Positions 17,220 through 27,339 of a DNA stretch of 64,000 nt are shown piece by piece. Source of the DNA: Nitrosospira lacus (lineage in GTDB: Bacteria > Pseudomonadota > Gammaproteobacteria > Burkholderiales > Nitrosomonadaceae). The stretch is from contig NZ_CP021106.3 of NCBI RefSeq assembly GCF_000355765.4, forward strand, positions 186,001 to 250,000. The letters are read 5' to 3'. Position numbers and translations under genes: made by a program. The notes below the pieces were generated by a model. That model ran no database searches. It saw nothing but the letters and a program-made list of their open reading frames with translations, and was not told the origin of the DNA. How positions within the stretch are numbered: the stretch's first letter is position 1; the number at the start of each line of letters is the position of its first letter.

Positions 17220-18533
17220 TTAACGCAAATGATGCTTGGTTTCAACGGTTCGCTTCAGGTTGAATGCGAGCAACTCTCCGAGCCGCTCATTGCCTACCGG
17301 GCCACTACCGATCCGTTGGATGATGTCCAGATCCGGTGCTTTATTGACTTCGATCAGGCATGGCCCGCTATCGAGCAATGCGATGTCCCAACCAATTACC
17401 ACTTGATCGGAAAAGGCGCTGCCATGAGCATATTGGGCCAGATTGATCAGCTCGGACCAGCATGGAAGCTTGCGGTGCAGGATCTGCACGCCCGTTTCGG
17501 GATGCCGCTCATACCACCCGTCCACCGTAGACCCCCAAGCTCCGCGGGTGCCCCTTCCCAGTTCGCCGGTATGAATATCGACGTTGGCCGCAATTCCCCC
17601 CGCGTGATAGTTGTCGACAACGACTGCACTGCTTCGCGCCATGCGAAAGACCGCGTTGGTGACTTCGAAGTCACCTTGCTCATTCCGACAGCTCATCACG
17701 CGGACTGTCGCCAGGGTGCCATTGCCCAAATCGGCGATTTCCCGGTGGTTCGCGAGCCGTGGCTGCACCAGGAAAGTCCTGCGCTGCGACGCCTGGCGCA
17801 GGTCTTCCAGCACCTGGTCCGGGGTAGCCAGTTTCCCATCGTTGCGCCGGTATTGTCCCGAACCCAGATAATCCCAGCGCGTAATATTTCTACCACCCTG
17901 ACCATTCAATGGCTTTACAAAGAGATCGGTTTCCGGCAAGCCTGGCTCGCTCCAATCGACCGGGATGACCTCCCCGTTAGCCACGCGCAGAAGAATAGGC
18001 GCCGTGGCAATGCCAAATTTACGACAGCGGGACATGAAGCACGCCTTGTCCTTGATGCATGCCGTGCTGCGCTCCGCAGGAATGGGAAGGCCACCGTTAT
18101 AATCACGCAGGAAGCGGTAGAGCCCGCTTTTCATTTCGAAGCGGTTCATGTATTCGGAGGCATGCAGGCGCTTATCATCGTCGTGCAGTTCGAAAATATA
18201 GTACCAGGGAGGCAAAATCGCGCATCGAAGCGCGACCTCGATCTGCTCACGGACTTGCTTGACAATCCCCTTCCCGGTCCGCTTCTTTATCGCTGGGCCG
18301 TTGACGGTAGTGAAGACTGCTGCCAGCACCAAAGTCACGAGCGGCGCAAGCGGCAGGGCCAAGCATATTATGATGCGTTCGCGGAGCTTGACCTCGTGCC
18401 AGATCTCTCGCTGGAAGCATCGGTGGACAAAAGTTGCTGCCGAGCGATCGTCAGGCAAGTGGGAAAACGTCCACATCGCGCCGCTCAATTCCCGCGTGAT
18501 CCTGTCAATGCCCCAGTCGCTCACGATCTTCAT
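17220..18533 (-). CDS. Sugar-transfer-associated ATP-grasp protein
   Basis: The sequence fits the sugar-transfer-associated ATP-grasp family found in polysaccharide loci; members are thought to ligate or transfer an acyl or amino group to glycans. Visible features are a hydrophobic segment near residue 75, FVKPLNGQGGRNI (ATP-binding lysine and glycine loop), FLVQPRLANHREIADL, TVRVMSC, GGIAANVDIHTGELG and IGWDIALLDSGPCLIEVNKAPDL, where the acidic and Asn metal ligands lie. The ATG at 18533 follows GGAGAG with good spacing and gives 437 residues; a TTG at 18569 is less likely. A fully open antisense frame covers the gene and is not called. Confidence 0.82.
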   Translation of the reverse strand: MKIVSDWGIDRITRELSGAMWTFSHLPDDRSAATFVHRCFQREIWHEVKLRERIIICLALPLAPLVTLVLAAVFTTVNGPAIKKRTGKGIVKQVREQIEVALRCAILPPWYYIFELHDDDKRLHASEYMNRFEMKSGLYRFLRDYNGGLPIPAERSTACIKDKACFMSRCRKFGIATAPILLRVANGEVIPVDWSEPGLPETDLFVKPLNGQGGRNITRWDYLGSGQYRRNDGKLATPDQVLEDLRQASQRRTFLVQPRLANHREIADLGNGTLATVRVMSCRNEQGDFEVTNAVFRMARSSAVVVDNYHAGGIAANVDIHTGELGRGTRGAWGSTVDGWYERHPETGVQILHRKLPCWSELINLAQYAHGSAFSDQVVIGWDIALLDSGPCLIEVNKAPDLDIIQRIGSGPVGNERLGELLAFNLKRTVETKHHLR

Positions 18534-18569
18534 GATGACTCTCCAAATTACATCGTCAGTATTCCTCAA

Positions 18570-19261
18570 TGGCCGACGCGGTTAGGGGCAACAGGATAGC
18601 GTAGCGGTCGACTGTTCTATCGTGTTATCCACCTTTATGCCCCTTGCCGCCAATGCAGCACCAGCATTTATTTGGGTCAGATCCCTCAGCACAGCACCAG
18701 AATATCGGACAGTATGCTGAATCCGCATGCATTATGGCACAATTCGATCATGGCAAGCAGCGGGAAAACATGCCAGACTGGAGCATTGACGAGTTGTACC
18801 TGAAAATTCGTTCATGGTATTAATGGTAGTGCGCATGCTGCGCGACCGGCTCAATCGGGAAGGGCTCGCTGCTGAAACGGATAGGTATTGAAGCGCACAA
18901 GTTCATGCAGAACGTCAAGGATCGGGGCGTTACCCCGGTATGGAGGGCGCGGGGCCTGGGGGGATAATATGCTCGTTGAATGTTGGTGAAAAATCAGTGA
19001 AGTATGGGAAGGTGTATTTGATCCCTATCAATTACTGAAGCCAGAGGACCAATCATCATACAATACATGGATTGGTACAACCGGTCCAGGCCACATCGAG
19101 CCTGAGCAAGTACACCTGATGAGGGTCGGCCGTGATATCTGCCGATGGTCAGACTGGCAGCGTGAGAATCATCAGAGATTCCAATTAACACATTCAGGTC
19201 GCTGTTCAAACACCGGGGCCGTCCTACTGCCAGGCTAAACACTCAACTTTCAGAGATATCC
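18570..19261. other. Gene-poor stretch of about 690 bp between ATP-grasp and GT fusion
   Basis: No gene is supported. Short frames on both strands lack ribosome sites and family motifs. A plus-strand fragment near 18827-18890 (MVVRMLRDRLNREGLAAETDRY) reads like broken coding sequence but cannot be assigned. It may be the remains of deleted genes between two glycan genes. Confidence 0.4.
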
Positions 19262-21856
19262 TTGATACGATTTTCCGTAGTAATTCCAACGCTTAATGAA
19301 GCCAACAACATCGATTCGTTACTGGCTTGCCTATTTGCGGTGGATCTACCGCCGGGCAGTTTTGAAGTCATTTTTGTTGACGATGGCTCTTTGGATGGTA
19401 CCCCTGAAAAGATACGCGCATGGGAAGGGCGAGCGAATGTACGGCTCATCGAACGCAAGTCGAGACCGGATCTGCAAGCTTCGATTCTGGCGGGTGTAGC
19501 AGTCGCGCGAAGCGATGTTGTCGTGGCGATGGCTGCTAACCTGAGTTATCCATCAGAGCAATTGCCTGCAATTGTGGCGCCGGTACTGGACGGCAGTTAC
19601 GATGTTGCCATCGGCAGCCGTTACGCCTCGGGTGGGAGTACCGAGGGCGGGCCGCTGCATCGGCGGTGGCTGTCGCGTATCGGTAATTGGCTCGCGCGTC
19701 TCATTTTTGATGTGGATGATGTAACTTCTGAGTTTTTCGCATTTCGCCGCGAGTTGGCATCGACAATTGCGGGACAGGGGCAGGAAAATAAAATTTTACT
19801 CGAGTTGCTGATGGCCGGACTGGGCAAACTCAAGGTAGTGGAAGTACCCATCCATTTTCGCGGCCGGAAGCGCGGAATCTCGGAATTGCCGTTTTCCCAT
19901 CCGTGGTCTTATTTGCAACGGTTGATGACGCTGGCCGGTGGTTCGGTTACTACCGGCACAGCCAACCGGTTTGCGGCGACCACATTGCTATGTGTCATTA
20001 TCGACGCCGGGTTGTTCCAGTTGTTGATGAGCAGCGGGACCGGGCTTGCGTTGGCGCATATGATGAGCTTTCTTGCCGCCGCCATGGTGAATTACACACT
20101 TGATTCAAAATGGTCGTTCTGGTTGCGTCACCCACGCCCCTTAAGGTGGCATCAAACTGGCCGTTTTCTGATGGTGGGGGGCATGGCATTGCTGATACGT
20201 GGGGGGGTTTTGGCCTTGCTGATCCATGGCTGGCATGTGCCGCCCATACTGGCTATTTTCCCGGCTATTGCCACAACAGCGGCTATCAACTATCTGGGTG
20301 CCGCTTTTTATGTATTTCCAGCCAAGCAAAACTCATGTTCTTCGGACATACGCTGGCGTGTGGCGTCGATCGGAATCGTAGTGCTTATCATATTACTGCG
20401 TCTGATCTATGTCGGCGAAGGGCAATTAATTCCCGATGAGGCATATTATTGGAATTACGCCCAACACATGGATTTAAGCTTTTACGATCATCCACCGATG
20501 GTTGCGTGGCTGATATGGTTGGGTACTGCAATCGCGGGCAATAATGAGTTTGGGGTACGGATCGGCGCATTCGTCAGTGGCTTGGTGACAATGGGTTATC
20601 TCTATGCCCTGGCACGGAACCTGTATGACAAATCAACTGGAATGCGCACCGTGCTGTTGCTGGCCATCCTGCCGTTTAGTTTTGCTACCGGTATGTTGAT
20701 GACGGCGGATGCGCCAGTGATCGCTGCCTGGGCTGCTACGCTCTATTACATGGAACGAGCGCTGATAGCGGGCCGCAGCTCTGCCTGGCTGGGAATGGGA
20801 ATCGCGTTCGGCTTGGGGCTCCTGTCCAAATATACACTGGGCCTGTTGGGTATTGCCGCTTTATTGTTTGTGATCCTGGATCCAACTGCGCGTCGTTGGA
20901 TGCGCCGCCCCCATCCCTATCTTGCGGCGATGCTAGCCTTGTTGCTGTTTTCACCCGTCATTATCTGGAATATGGAGCATCAGTGGGCATCGCTCTCGTT
21001 TCAGTCGTCGCGCATCAAGGGAGTTGGCGATGATCAATTCTCGACACATCTTCTATTTCTTAACCTTCTGGTCCTGTTGACCCCTGTGGGGTTGCTCGCT
21101 GCGGTGTTGGCATTGCTACCACACGATGGTCACGATAAAAGCCAATCTGCGCGCAGGCGCCGTCTGTTTGTATGGGTATTCACTGGCACACCGCTGGCGA
21201 TATTTTTTGTGCTCAGCATGTTTGATTCGTTGCGCTTTCATTGGACTGCACCGTTGTGGCTTGCCGTGCTGCCGTCAATTGCATGGATGATGGGAGCGAC
21301 CGGTGACCTGCGCGGTATCACACGCAGTTTGCAGGCAGCCTGGAAACCGACAATCGCTATTTGCATATTTCTCTACGCACTCATACTGCACTATGCGGTA
21401 CTTGGAATACCCGGGGTTCCATATCCAACATACCTGAACCATTATTTCTGGCGTGAAGCAACGGGCGAGGTTGAAAAAATCGTCGAAGAGGTACAACACC
21501 AATCCGGGCAGAAACCGCTTGTTGTAGGTATGAGCAAATGGCCGATTGCAAGCTCTTTGTCTTTCTATAATCGAAAAGAACCCATGGATATTCGCTCGCG
21601 TAACATGTTTGGCGATAGCGGAGCCATGTATCAGTTCTGGTATCCATCGGAGCCGCCGACAACTCGGCCGATCATATTGGTCAGTATTGAGAAAAAACAT
21701 CTCGAGTGCGACCGTTGGGGCAACGATATTACCCGAATGCTTGACCGGCCTGGTCCAATAGAGAGCCTGTTAATACTGCGTGAGAACAAACCACTGCGAT
21801 GGGTATATTACAGGGTTGCCCATGGATATCTGGGGATCATTCATCATGGTTGTTGA
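19262..21856 (+). CDS. Three-domain fusion: GT2 polyprenyl-phosphate glycosyltransferase, GtrA, GT39-type membrane glycosyltransferase
   Basis: An 864-residue protein combining activities that normally sit on separate proteins. Residues 1-230 are a dolichol-phosphate-mannose-synthase-like GT2 domain (FSVVIPTLNEANNI, FVDDGSLDGT). About 235-360 form a four-helix GtrA domain, thought to flip the lipid-linked sugar. About 370-864 form a GT39/ArnT-like domain (EAYYWNYAQHMDLSFYDHPPMVAW) with many membrane segments, transferring the sugar outside. In the GT2 part the usual DAD metal motif reads AAN (VVVAMAANLSYPSE), so that domain may be impaired. The start is TTG at 19262 with a weak ribosome site. 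It probably glycosylates lipid A, LPS or another envelope glycan. Confidence 0.87.
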   Translation: MIRFSVVIPTLNEANNIDSLLACLFAVDLPPGSFEVIFVDDGSLDGTPEKIRAWEGRANVRLIERKSRPDLQASILAGVAVARSDVVVAMAANLSYPSEQLPAIVAPVLDGSYDVAIGSRYASGGSTEGGPLHRRWLSRIGNWLARLIFDVDDVTSEFFAFRRELASTIAGQGQENKILLELLMAGLGKLKVVEVPIHFRGRKRGISELPFSHPWSYLQRLMTLAGGSVTTGTANRFAATTLLCVIIDAGLFQLLMSSGTGLALAHMMSFLAAAMVNYTLDSKWSFWLRHPRPLRWHQTGRFLMVGGMALLIRGGVLALLIHGWHVPPILAIFPAIATTAAINYLGAAFYVFPAKQNSCSSDIRWRVASIGIVVLIILLRLIYVGEGQLIPDEAYYWNYAQHMDLSFYDHPPMVAWLIWLGTAIAGNNEFGVRIGAFVSGLVTMGYLYALARNLYDKSTGMRTVLLLAILPFSFATGMLMTADAPVIAAWAATLYYMERALIAGRSSAWLGMGIAFGLGLLSKYTLGLLGIAALLFVILDPTARRWMRRPHPYLAAMLALLLFSPVIIWNMEHQWASLSFQSSRIKGVGDDQFSTHLLFLNLLVLLTPVGLLAAVLALLPHDGHDKSQSARRRRLFVWVFTGTPLAIFFVLSMFDSLRFHWTAPLWLAVLPSIAWMMGATGDLRGITRSLQAAWKPTIAICIFLYALILHYAVLGIPGVPYPTYLNHYFWREATGEVEKIVEEVQHQSGQKPLVVGMSKWPIASSLSFYNRKEPMDIRSRNMFGDSGAMYQFWYPSEPPTTRPIILVSIEKKHLECDRWGNDITRMLDRPGPIESLLILRENKPLRWVYYRVAHGYLGIIHHGC

Positions 21857-22169
21857 GATTGTTCGAGGGGCTCAGCGGAGTGCCATTAAAAAAGTTAACC
21901 AAAATAGGAATGCATTGAAGCATGATTAATATATCATATATATATCAATTACTTAACAAGTACATTCTATTGCAACATCCAGTACTTGAGCAGGTGAGTC
22001 AGGGCTTAAGTCGAGAGATTGGCACGGTCTCCACTCCCGATGCCTGCCCGGGGAGGAAGCCAGGCAACGCGCAGCCGCAGAGATTATCTTAATGGCCCGG
22101 GGCGATCCAGCTTCTTCGTCTTGTCGTCCAGCAGGAAGATGCTGGCGCGCAGGAGGACACCTCTCACGC
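21857..22169. other. Intergenic stretch between convergent GT fusion and Kdo hydroxylase genes
   Basis: About 310 bp with a very A/T-rich segment at 21920-21975 (alternating AT steps). No gene or clear hairpin terminator was seen. Confidence 0.4.
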
Positions 22170-23123
22170 TCAAACCAGGACCTCGCCGGTCAGTCTCTCC
22201 AAGATGCGCAGCGACGAATGCGACGGATCGTTCATCGCCTCCACCGGCAGGTAGAACGTCTGATCGAGGCTGTGCTGCCCCGATATGGCGCCGTGCAGCA
22301 CCAGATCCGTGATCGCAATCCAGCTCGCGCCGGTCGGAAATTCCATGACTTTGCGCGGGGCGGTCCGCTGGTAATCCTTGTCGCGCATGCCGAGGGCACG
22401 CAGCGCCGCAATGTACTGATCATACTTGGTCTTGGTTCCGTCAACAATACCGAGGCGGGCCAGAATGGAGGAAAACCAGGCCGGCTTGCTGAGGTGCACG
22501 GAAGGCAGGAAGCGACGCACGAAGGGCTCGAACGGCTCACCGAGCTGCCAGATACGCGGTCGATTGGCGGGATTGATGTTGGAGAAAATGCGCAGCATGC
22601 TGCGCCCCTGGGTGGGATAGCCGTAGCTCGAGTCGATATGAAGCGACTGGGTGCTATTGCGCGAAAAAGGCCGATAGGTGACCCGTTTGCGGTCCAGCGG
22701 CCCCTGGTAGCTGGGGAACAGCTGGGTGATGATATCCTCTGCCCACTTGCCATAGCGCGCCATGATCGCCTCGATATCCGGACGCGCCGTATCTCTGACC
22801 TGGGCCCGCATCATCTTTCCGCGCACTTGCGCGTAGTGGTACTTCTTGATGCGGCCGCGCGCCGGATCAAAAATGATTGTCGGGCGGCCGTCCTCGACGT
22901 CGGGCACTCGGGTCAGGATCTTCGCCGTGTCTGAGATCAGCTCTCGCTCCCGCTCCGACAGCTCGAAACCGCTTCTGGGCAGGTAGATGACCCCGCCTCC
23001 TTCCAACATTTCGATGGCCGCACGCCGCATCTCCGGTGCCGATAAATTGGCGCCAGGCTCGATTGTCAATATCTTTACGGTTTCAGCTTCTTCGCCCACG
23101 GAAATATTTTCTTTATTTACCAT
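22170..23123 (-). CDS. kdoO: Kdo 3-hydroxylase (Fe(II)/2-oxoglutarate-dependent), KdoO-like
   Basis: Converts the outer Kdo of the LPS inner core to Ko by 3-hydroxylation. The 317 residues match this family: HIDSSYGYPTQGRSMLRIFSNINP holds the HxD iron-binding pair and surrounding motif, RIWQLGEPFE follows, and LHGAISGQHSLDQTFYLP near the C-terminus supplies the distal histidine. The ATG at 23123 is preceded by AAGGA. It is monocistronic and convergent with the GT fusion. KdoO of Burkholderia is the described example; the assignment rests on motif recall. Confidence 0.82.
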   Translation of the reverse strand: MVNKENISVGEEAETVKILTIEPGANLSAPEMRRAAIEMLEGGGVIYLPRSGFELSERERELISDTAKILTRVPDVEDGRPTIIFDPARGRIKKYHYAQVRGKMMRAQVRDTARPDIEAIMARYGKWAEDIITQLFPSYQGPLDRKRVTYRPFSRNSTQSLHIDSSYGYPTQGRSMLRIFSNINPANRPRIWQLGEPFEPFVRRFLPSVHLSKPAWFSSILARLGIVDGTKTKYDQYIAALRALGMRDKDYQRTAPRKVMEFPTGASWIAITDLVLHGAISGQHSLDQTFYLPVEAMNDPSHSSLRILERLTGEVLV

Positions 23124-23227
23124 GATATGTCCTTGATTTATCTATAAATAAAAATAATCTTCTAAAATAACACCCTATCATCACTCTTTTGTTCAAATAG
23201 TAATTGTCTTGACGCCGTTTCCCATAC

Positions 23228-23437
23228 GGGAGCCAGGATCGAACCGCTGAAATCCGGCTTCTCTCGCTGCTCAGGCAGCCACACATTCACGTGGCCCTCC
23301 CGGGTGCGTACCCTGCGGAAGTTCCCTCTCACGAGCCGTCGTCAACAAGGATGACTTCCAGACTACCCGCCCAATCCAGATCGAGCAGACGTATAAACGG
23401 ATCGATATTGTCTGCTTCATCAAGCGTGGGAACTCCT
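23228..23437 (-). pseudogene. Decayed GT2 N-terminal fragment (duplication copy 1)
   Basis: On the minus strand the frame reads VPTLDEADNIDPFIRLLDLD followed by LEVILVDDGS and then a TGA. This matches the start of the intact GT2 fusion at 19262 (IPTLNEANNIDSLLACL, VIFVDDGS). Reading continues in recognisable pieces across frames for about 80 bp more. There is no start codon in context. The rest of 23124-24190, about 1 kb, holds no supported gene; a 69-codon plus-strand frame at 23732-23941 lacks a ribosome site and homology. Confidence 0.75.
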
Positions 23438-24190
23438 ACGGGAGGTTGTGGTAGATTGCTGGATTCTCCGAAGGAAAGACGACCGGAATCCAGGGGTTAT
23501 GGAAAACATGGATCAGTCAAGCTGATGTTTATGCGCAGAAATTTGGAAAACCAGAAAGCGGATTAGCGACGAAACCATCGATTCGATAATGGCAAAGTTG
23601 AATTAACCAGCGTGTACTCTTATTAATTTATATAACCTAGCACAATTTATGTCATATGTAAAAAATATTATGGTAGGCTGGAAACATTCAGTGTCGATGG
23701 GGCGCAAACACGGTTTTAGATATGCAGACAGATGCGCAGAGAGGCTCCATTGCATGATGTTTATACACTACAGGACTTTTCGCGGTTCAGTCGGAAATAC
23801 CCATTTTTTATCACCACGCATAAGCTAAACAGGCATACCCTGGTTTCCAGGGTCACGCATGACCTTCTGGAAGCTTCTTGGGTAAAACGGCGCGGATTAA
23901 GCAAGCTTTTTATAGTCAAAAATGCATGCGCTCTCACCTAGATAACTGGCCTATGCAACAGCCCGTGATTGAGTTGGGTAAAAGATCAAGAGTTTCCTCA
24001 ATCGTCATTTGAAGCCGCAGGTAGTTGTTGAAATCTACTCAAACAAAAAAGGGATTAGAAAACGGGCAATTCCTCAGTGACCCGCCAGGAATTGCTTGGT
24101 ACAAAAATCGCAGCGGTATCCGAAGCGATAACAGGTTCGAAAACTCAAGCGGTGCAAAACTGCTTCATTGAGAAGCGATAGGAACATTCG

Positions 24191-25273
24191 GTGAAAATAA
24201 TTGAACGATATATCGCGCGCGAGTTGATGAAACCATTTCTCGTGGTGAGTGCAGTCTTCACGGGATTATATGGAAGTTTCATTACCGCCCGTTTACTGGC
24301 AGAAGGGGTGACGAAAACGCTTGGACTGGCCGCCATGCTAAAGCTGTTAATGCTAAAGACCGTGATTGCCCTGGAAGTAGTCATGCCGATCACCTTATAC
24401 ATCGCCGTGGTCATCGCTCTCAGCCGGCTACATAGGGATCAGGAAATCAATGTATTACGTGCCATGGGGGTCAGCGAGCTCCGCATTGTATATGCTGTAC
24501 TTTTAATCATCATCCCTGCCGGCATTGTAAGTGGAGTGCTATCGATTTATGTACGCCCTTCTGCTTATAACGCAAGCTACAGCTTGAATTCGCAGCTGGA
24601 AGGTGAATTAAATATAGATCGATTCCAGGCAGGGCGCTTCTACGGAAACGAGGGGAGTGGCCGCGTGGTTTATATTGAGGCCAAGGATGATACCGGCAAG
24701 CAGATGAATCATGTATTTCATTTCATCCACCAAGAGAACAGAAGCGAAATCCTTGTAGCCAAGGAGGCTCACCAGCCACCATCGGTGGCCGGACAGCGTC
24801 CCCAGATACATTTATATGATGGTTATATATATCAGCTTGGCCACTCGGCAATGCAAGAAAAGAAGGATGTTACCGTCAAGTTCGAGAAACTGGTTTATTT
24901 TATCGACAGTGCTTCAATTTCTGAACTCAATCGCAAGGCGACCCCTACTGCGGTATTATCCAACTCCGATCGCCCGCGTGACATTGCCGAGTATCAATGG
25001 CGGCTGGCACGCCCCATCGCTACTATTTTGTTGGCGTTGATAGCTGTCCCGTTAAGCCGTGCCTCTCCCAGACAGGACAAGAGCACGAGAACCTATTTAA
25101 TCGCAGCCGCGGTTTCGGCGATCTACTATGCCTTAAGCATACTTGCCCAAAACTGGGTAATGCGAGGCACCGTTGGTAGCATGCCGGGTGTTTGGTGGCT
25201 ACATGGGCTAATGTTTCTGATTGTGCTTCTTATGCTGTTTCCACGCTCTGGCCGAGGTTATTTACGCAAATAA
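24191..25273 (+). CDS. lptF: LPS export permease LptF (orphan copy)
   Basis: Inner-membrane subunit of the LptB2FG exporter that extracts LPS for transport to the outer membrane. The 360 residues show the YjgP/YjgQ layout: IIERYIARELMKPFLVV at the start, three N-terminal membrane helices, a periplasmic beta-rich domain (about 130-260), and three C-terminal helices with YQWRLARPIATILLALIAVPLSR. The start is GTG, preceded by AGGAA. No lptG follows, unlike the usual lptFG pair; the next gene is on the other strand. A decayed fragment of the same gene is at 28096. Confidence 0.9.
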   Translation: MKIIERYIARELMKPFLVVSAVFTGLYGSFITARLLAEGVTKTLGLAAMLKLLMLKTVIALEVVMPITLYIAVVIALSRLHRDQEINVLRAMGVSELRIVYAVLLIIIPAGIVSGVLSIYVRPSAYNASYSLNSQLEGELNIDRFQAGRFYGNEGSGRVVYIEAKDDTGKQMNHVFHFIHQENRSEILVAKEAHQPPSVAGQRPQIHLYDGYIYQLGHSAMQEKKDVTVKFEKLVYFIDSASISELNRKATPTAVLSNSDRPRDIAEYQWRLARPIATILLALIAVPLSRASPRQDKSTRTYLIAAAVSAIYYALSILAQNWVMRGTVGSMPGVWWLHGLMFLIVLLMLFPRSGRGYLRK

Positions 25274-25425
25274 GAGGCGCTATGTCCTGAAACCGGGTAA
25301 CTGGTGTACCAATGGACTTATGACATGTAAACGAAAAGGAAGGGGCAATTGACAGGACAAGGCAAAAGGGTTCAAACCAAAACAGCTCGCACAGTCAACC
25401 AGATGATATAGGGCCAACTTGCATA

Positions 25426-27183
25426 TTATCGGGAGGTCGAGATAGCTTTTTCTGCATCTGGCACAGAGGACGCTTCTGCATCATCCTCGGTCCCCAGAAA
25501 ACGGTGTACTCGTTCCGCTTTACCTTTTGAAAGTGTAAAAATGTGGTCGGCGGCATTAATAAGCGCAGGTTGATGAGACACTGCGACGATGGTGAGACTT
25601 CGCGCCAGTCTCTGCAAGGTTTCACAGACTATCCGTTCACTCTCTGGATCAAGAGCGCTGGTTGGTTCATCAAGCAGAAGAAAAAGCGGTTGGTGAGCTA
25701 GGGCTCTGGCAATTGCTATACGCTGACGTTGCCCGCCGGAAAGAAGGCCGCCTCGCTCGCCCACAACGGTTTGCAGGCCATCCGGAAGTGCGTTGACGAA
25801 ATCCCATGCACCAGCCTGGCGCAGGGCTCTTTCTGCATCTGCATAACCCAATGTTGGTGCACCGACAAGAATATTGCTGATAATGGTGTCATGGAGCAGC
25901 ACCGTTTCCTGGGATACATAGCCTATCATGTGCCGCCAGTCACGCGGATCGATTTCTCGCAGAGATACCCCGTCAATAAGGATTTCGCCTGACTTTGGGT
26001 CAGCCAGCGCGCATAGCAGGTCTAGCAAGGTACTCTTGCCAACGCCCGATGTTCCCGAAACTGTGGTAAATGATCTTACGGGGATTTCAAGATTCAGATC
26101 TTGGAATATCGACTTGACACCGTAATCAAAATATATATGACGCAAGCTGATACCTTTCTGCAGTGTGGGCTGCCGCGTACCTGCGGTCCTTTCAGCTGCT
26201 GCACGGGCCGCATCAATGGCAGTCCGCAAGGCCCAATAGGCACTTTCCTGCGCTATCAGATGCTGGTATCGGCGCTGGATTTTATTAAGCAAATTTAGAA
26301 TACGGATCAGCAGAAAGGCCGTGACCATCACGGAGGACATGGAAAGCCCCCAAATAATCACGGCGAGATATAAACCCACGGCCATCAGGGTCGCATGTAT
26401 GGGTTCCTGCAAAGCCGTTAAAGCTTCCCTGCTCATGACTTCACGTCGAGTGGCTTTCTCAAGCTGCTTGGTTTGATCGCGGAGGATGGCATCGGCGACA
26501 TTGTCCCGTGCCATGGCCTTCAGTGACTTTACCGAGCCAAGGATGTCAGAAAGATAAGTCAAAAGTTCGCGAAGCAGATGTGTCTGTTTTGCTCCCGCTC
26601 GCCGGGTAATGCGTATCAATTGATGCAGCGCCCTCAGCATGACTATGCCGATAAGAAAGGAAATAAGGGTAGCCTCCCATGAAATAAACATGGCAACCGT
26701 ACCATAAACCAATACTTGCACCGACAAGGCGAGTACGACAGCGGCGTGCTCGAAACCATCCGCTGCCCGATTTGCTTCTGTGGCAACTGAATTGGTAAGT
26801 GAGCCCATGGGTTGCCGTAAATAATATTGCCAGCGGCTGGTGAGCAGCGCCCCGATGAATTCCAGGCGTAAAGAGGTCGCAACATGTGCCACGGTATAGC
26901 CAACCTGTCTGTGGGCAATCAGCAATATCAGACTTTTAAGAATCATGCCGCCGACGATGATCAGCAACATTGCCTCGATCGTTGGTTCAATCCCCATGTT
27001 TTGAAGGACCTGTACTATTCGCTGGCCGATATCCGAGTTCCCGGTATCGCCTACGGCGATTGTAAGTAGAGGAAGAAGGGCAGTGAGGCTGAGCCCCTCG
27101 GCAATGCCGGCGGCCAATAGCGCGATCAGCACATACGCAGTACGCCGTGGGAAAAGCGTGCAATAGGTAATTAGGGTTCGCAT
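25426..27183 (-). CDS. MsbA-type ABC exporter, fused membrane and ATPase domains
   Basis: Half-transporter likely exporting a lipid-linked glycan or lipid. About six membrane helices lie in residues 1-310, then an ATPase domain with Walker A GTSGVGKST, Q-loop YVSQETVLLHD, signature LLSGGQRQRIAIARAL, Walker B LFLLLDEPTSALD and a final H-loop VSHQP. From the ATG at 27183 it is 585 residues, normal for homodimeric exporters. A TTG at 27219 would add 12 residues. It stands alone between the two copies of the duplicated GT2-lptF block and points opposite to lptF. Confidence 0.88.
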   Translation of the reverse strand: MRTLITYCTLFPRRTAYVLIALLAAGIAEGLSLTALLPLLTIAVGDTGNSDIGQRIVQVLQNMGIEPTIEAMLLIIVGGMILKSLILLIAHRQVGYTVAHVATSLRLEFIGALLTSRWQYYLRQPMGSLTNSVATEANRAADGFEHAAVVLALSVQVLVYGTVAMFISWEATLISFLIGIVMLRALHQLIRITRRAGAKQTHLLRELLTYLSDILGSVKSLKAMARDNVADAILRDQTKQLEKATRREVMSREALTALQEPIHATLMAVGLYLAVIIWGLSMSSVMVTAFLLIRILNLLNKIQRRYQHLIAQESAYWALRTAIDAARAAAERTAGTRQPTLQKGISLRHIYFDYGVKSIFQDLNLEIPVRSFTTVSGTSGVGKSTLLDLLCALADPKSGEILIDGVSLREIDPRDWRHMIGYVSQETVLLHDTIISNILVGAPTLGYADAERALRQAGAWDFVNALPDGLQTVVGERGGLLSGGQRQRIAIARALAHQPLFLLLDEPTSALDPESERIVCETLQRLARSLTIVAVSHQPALINAADHIFTLSKGKAERVHRFLGTEDDAEASSVPDAEKAISTSR

Positions 27184-27339
27184 AGTCTGGATTGGTGGAT
27201 ATTCTTTATCATATCCCAAATTACCCCGGTATTCTTAATGTGTAGCTTCTCAGATGCTGTTCACAGGGAAGCCGAAGCTGGAAACATGCGGATAACGCTC
27301 GATAATGGAACAACGAAGATAGAAATTATAATATTTGGT

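Noticed and set aside
17229-18599. A 456-codon plus-strand open frame lying antisense over the ATP-grasp gene
   Set aside because: The minus strand carries clear family motifs and a good ribosome site. The antisense frame has no recognisable motifs and is a by-product of codon bias.
23732-23941. A 69-codon plus-strand frame upstream of lptF
   Set aside because: No ribosome site or family resemblance; it lies within a decayed duplicated segment.
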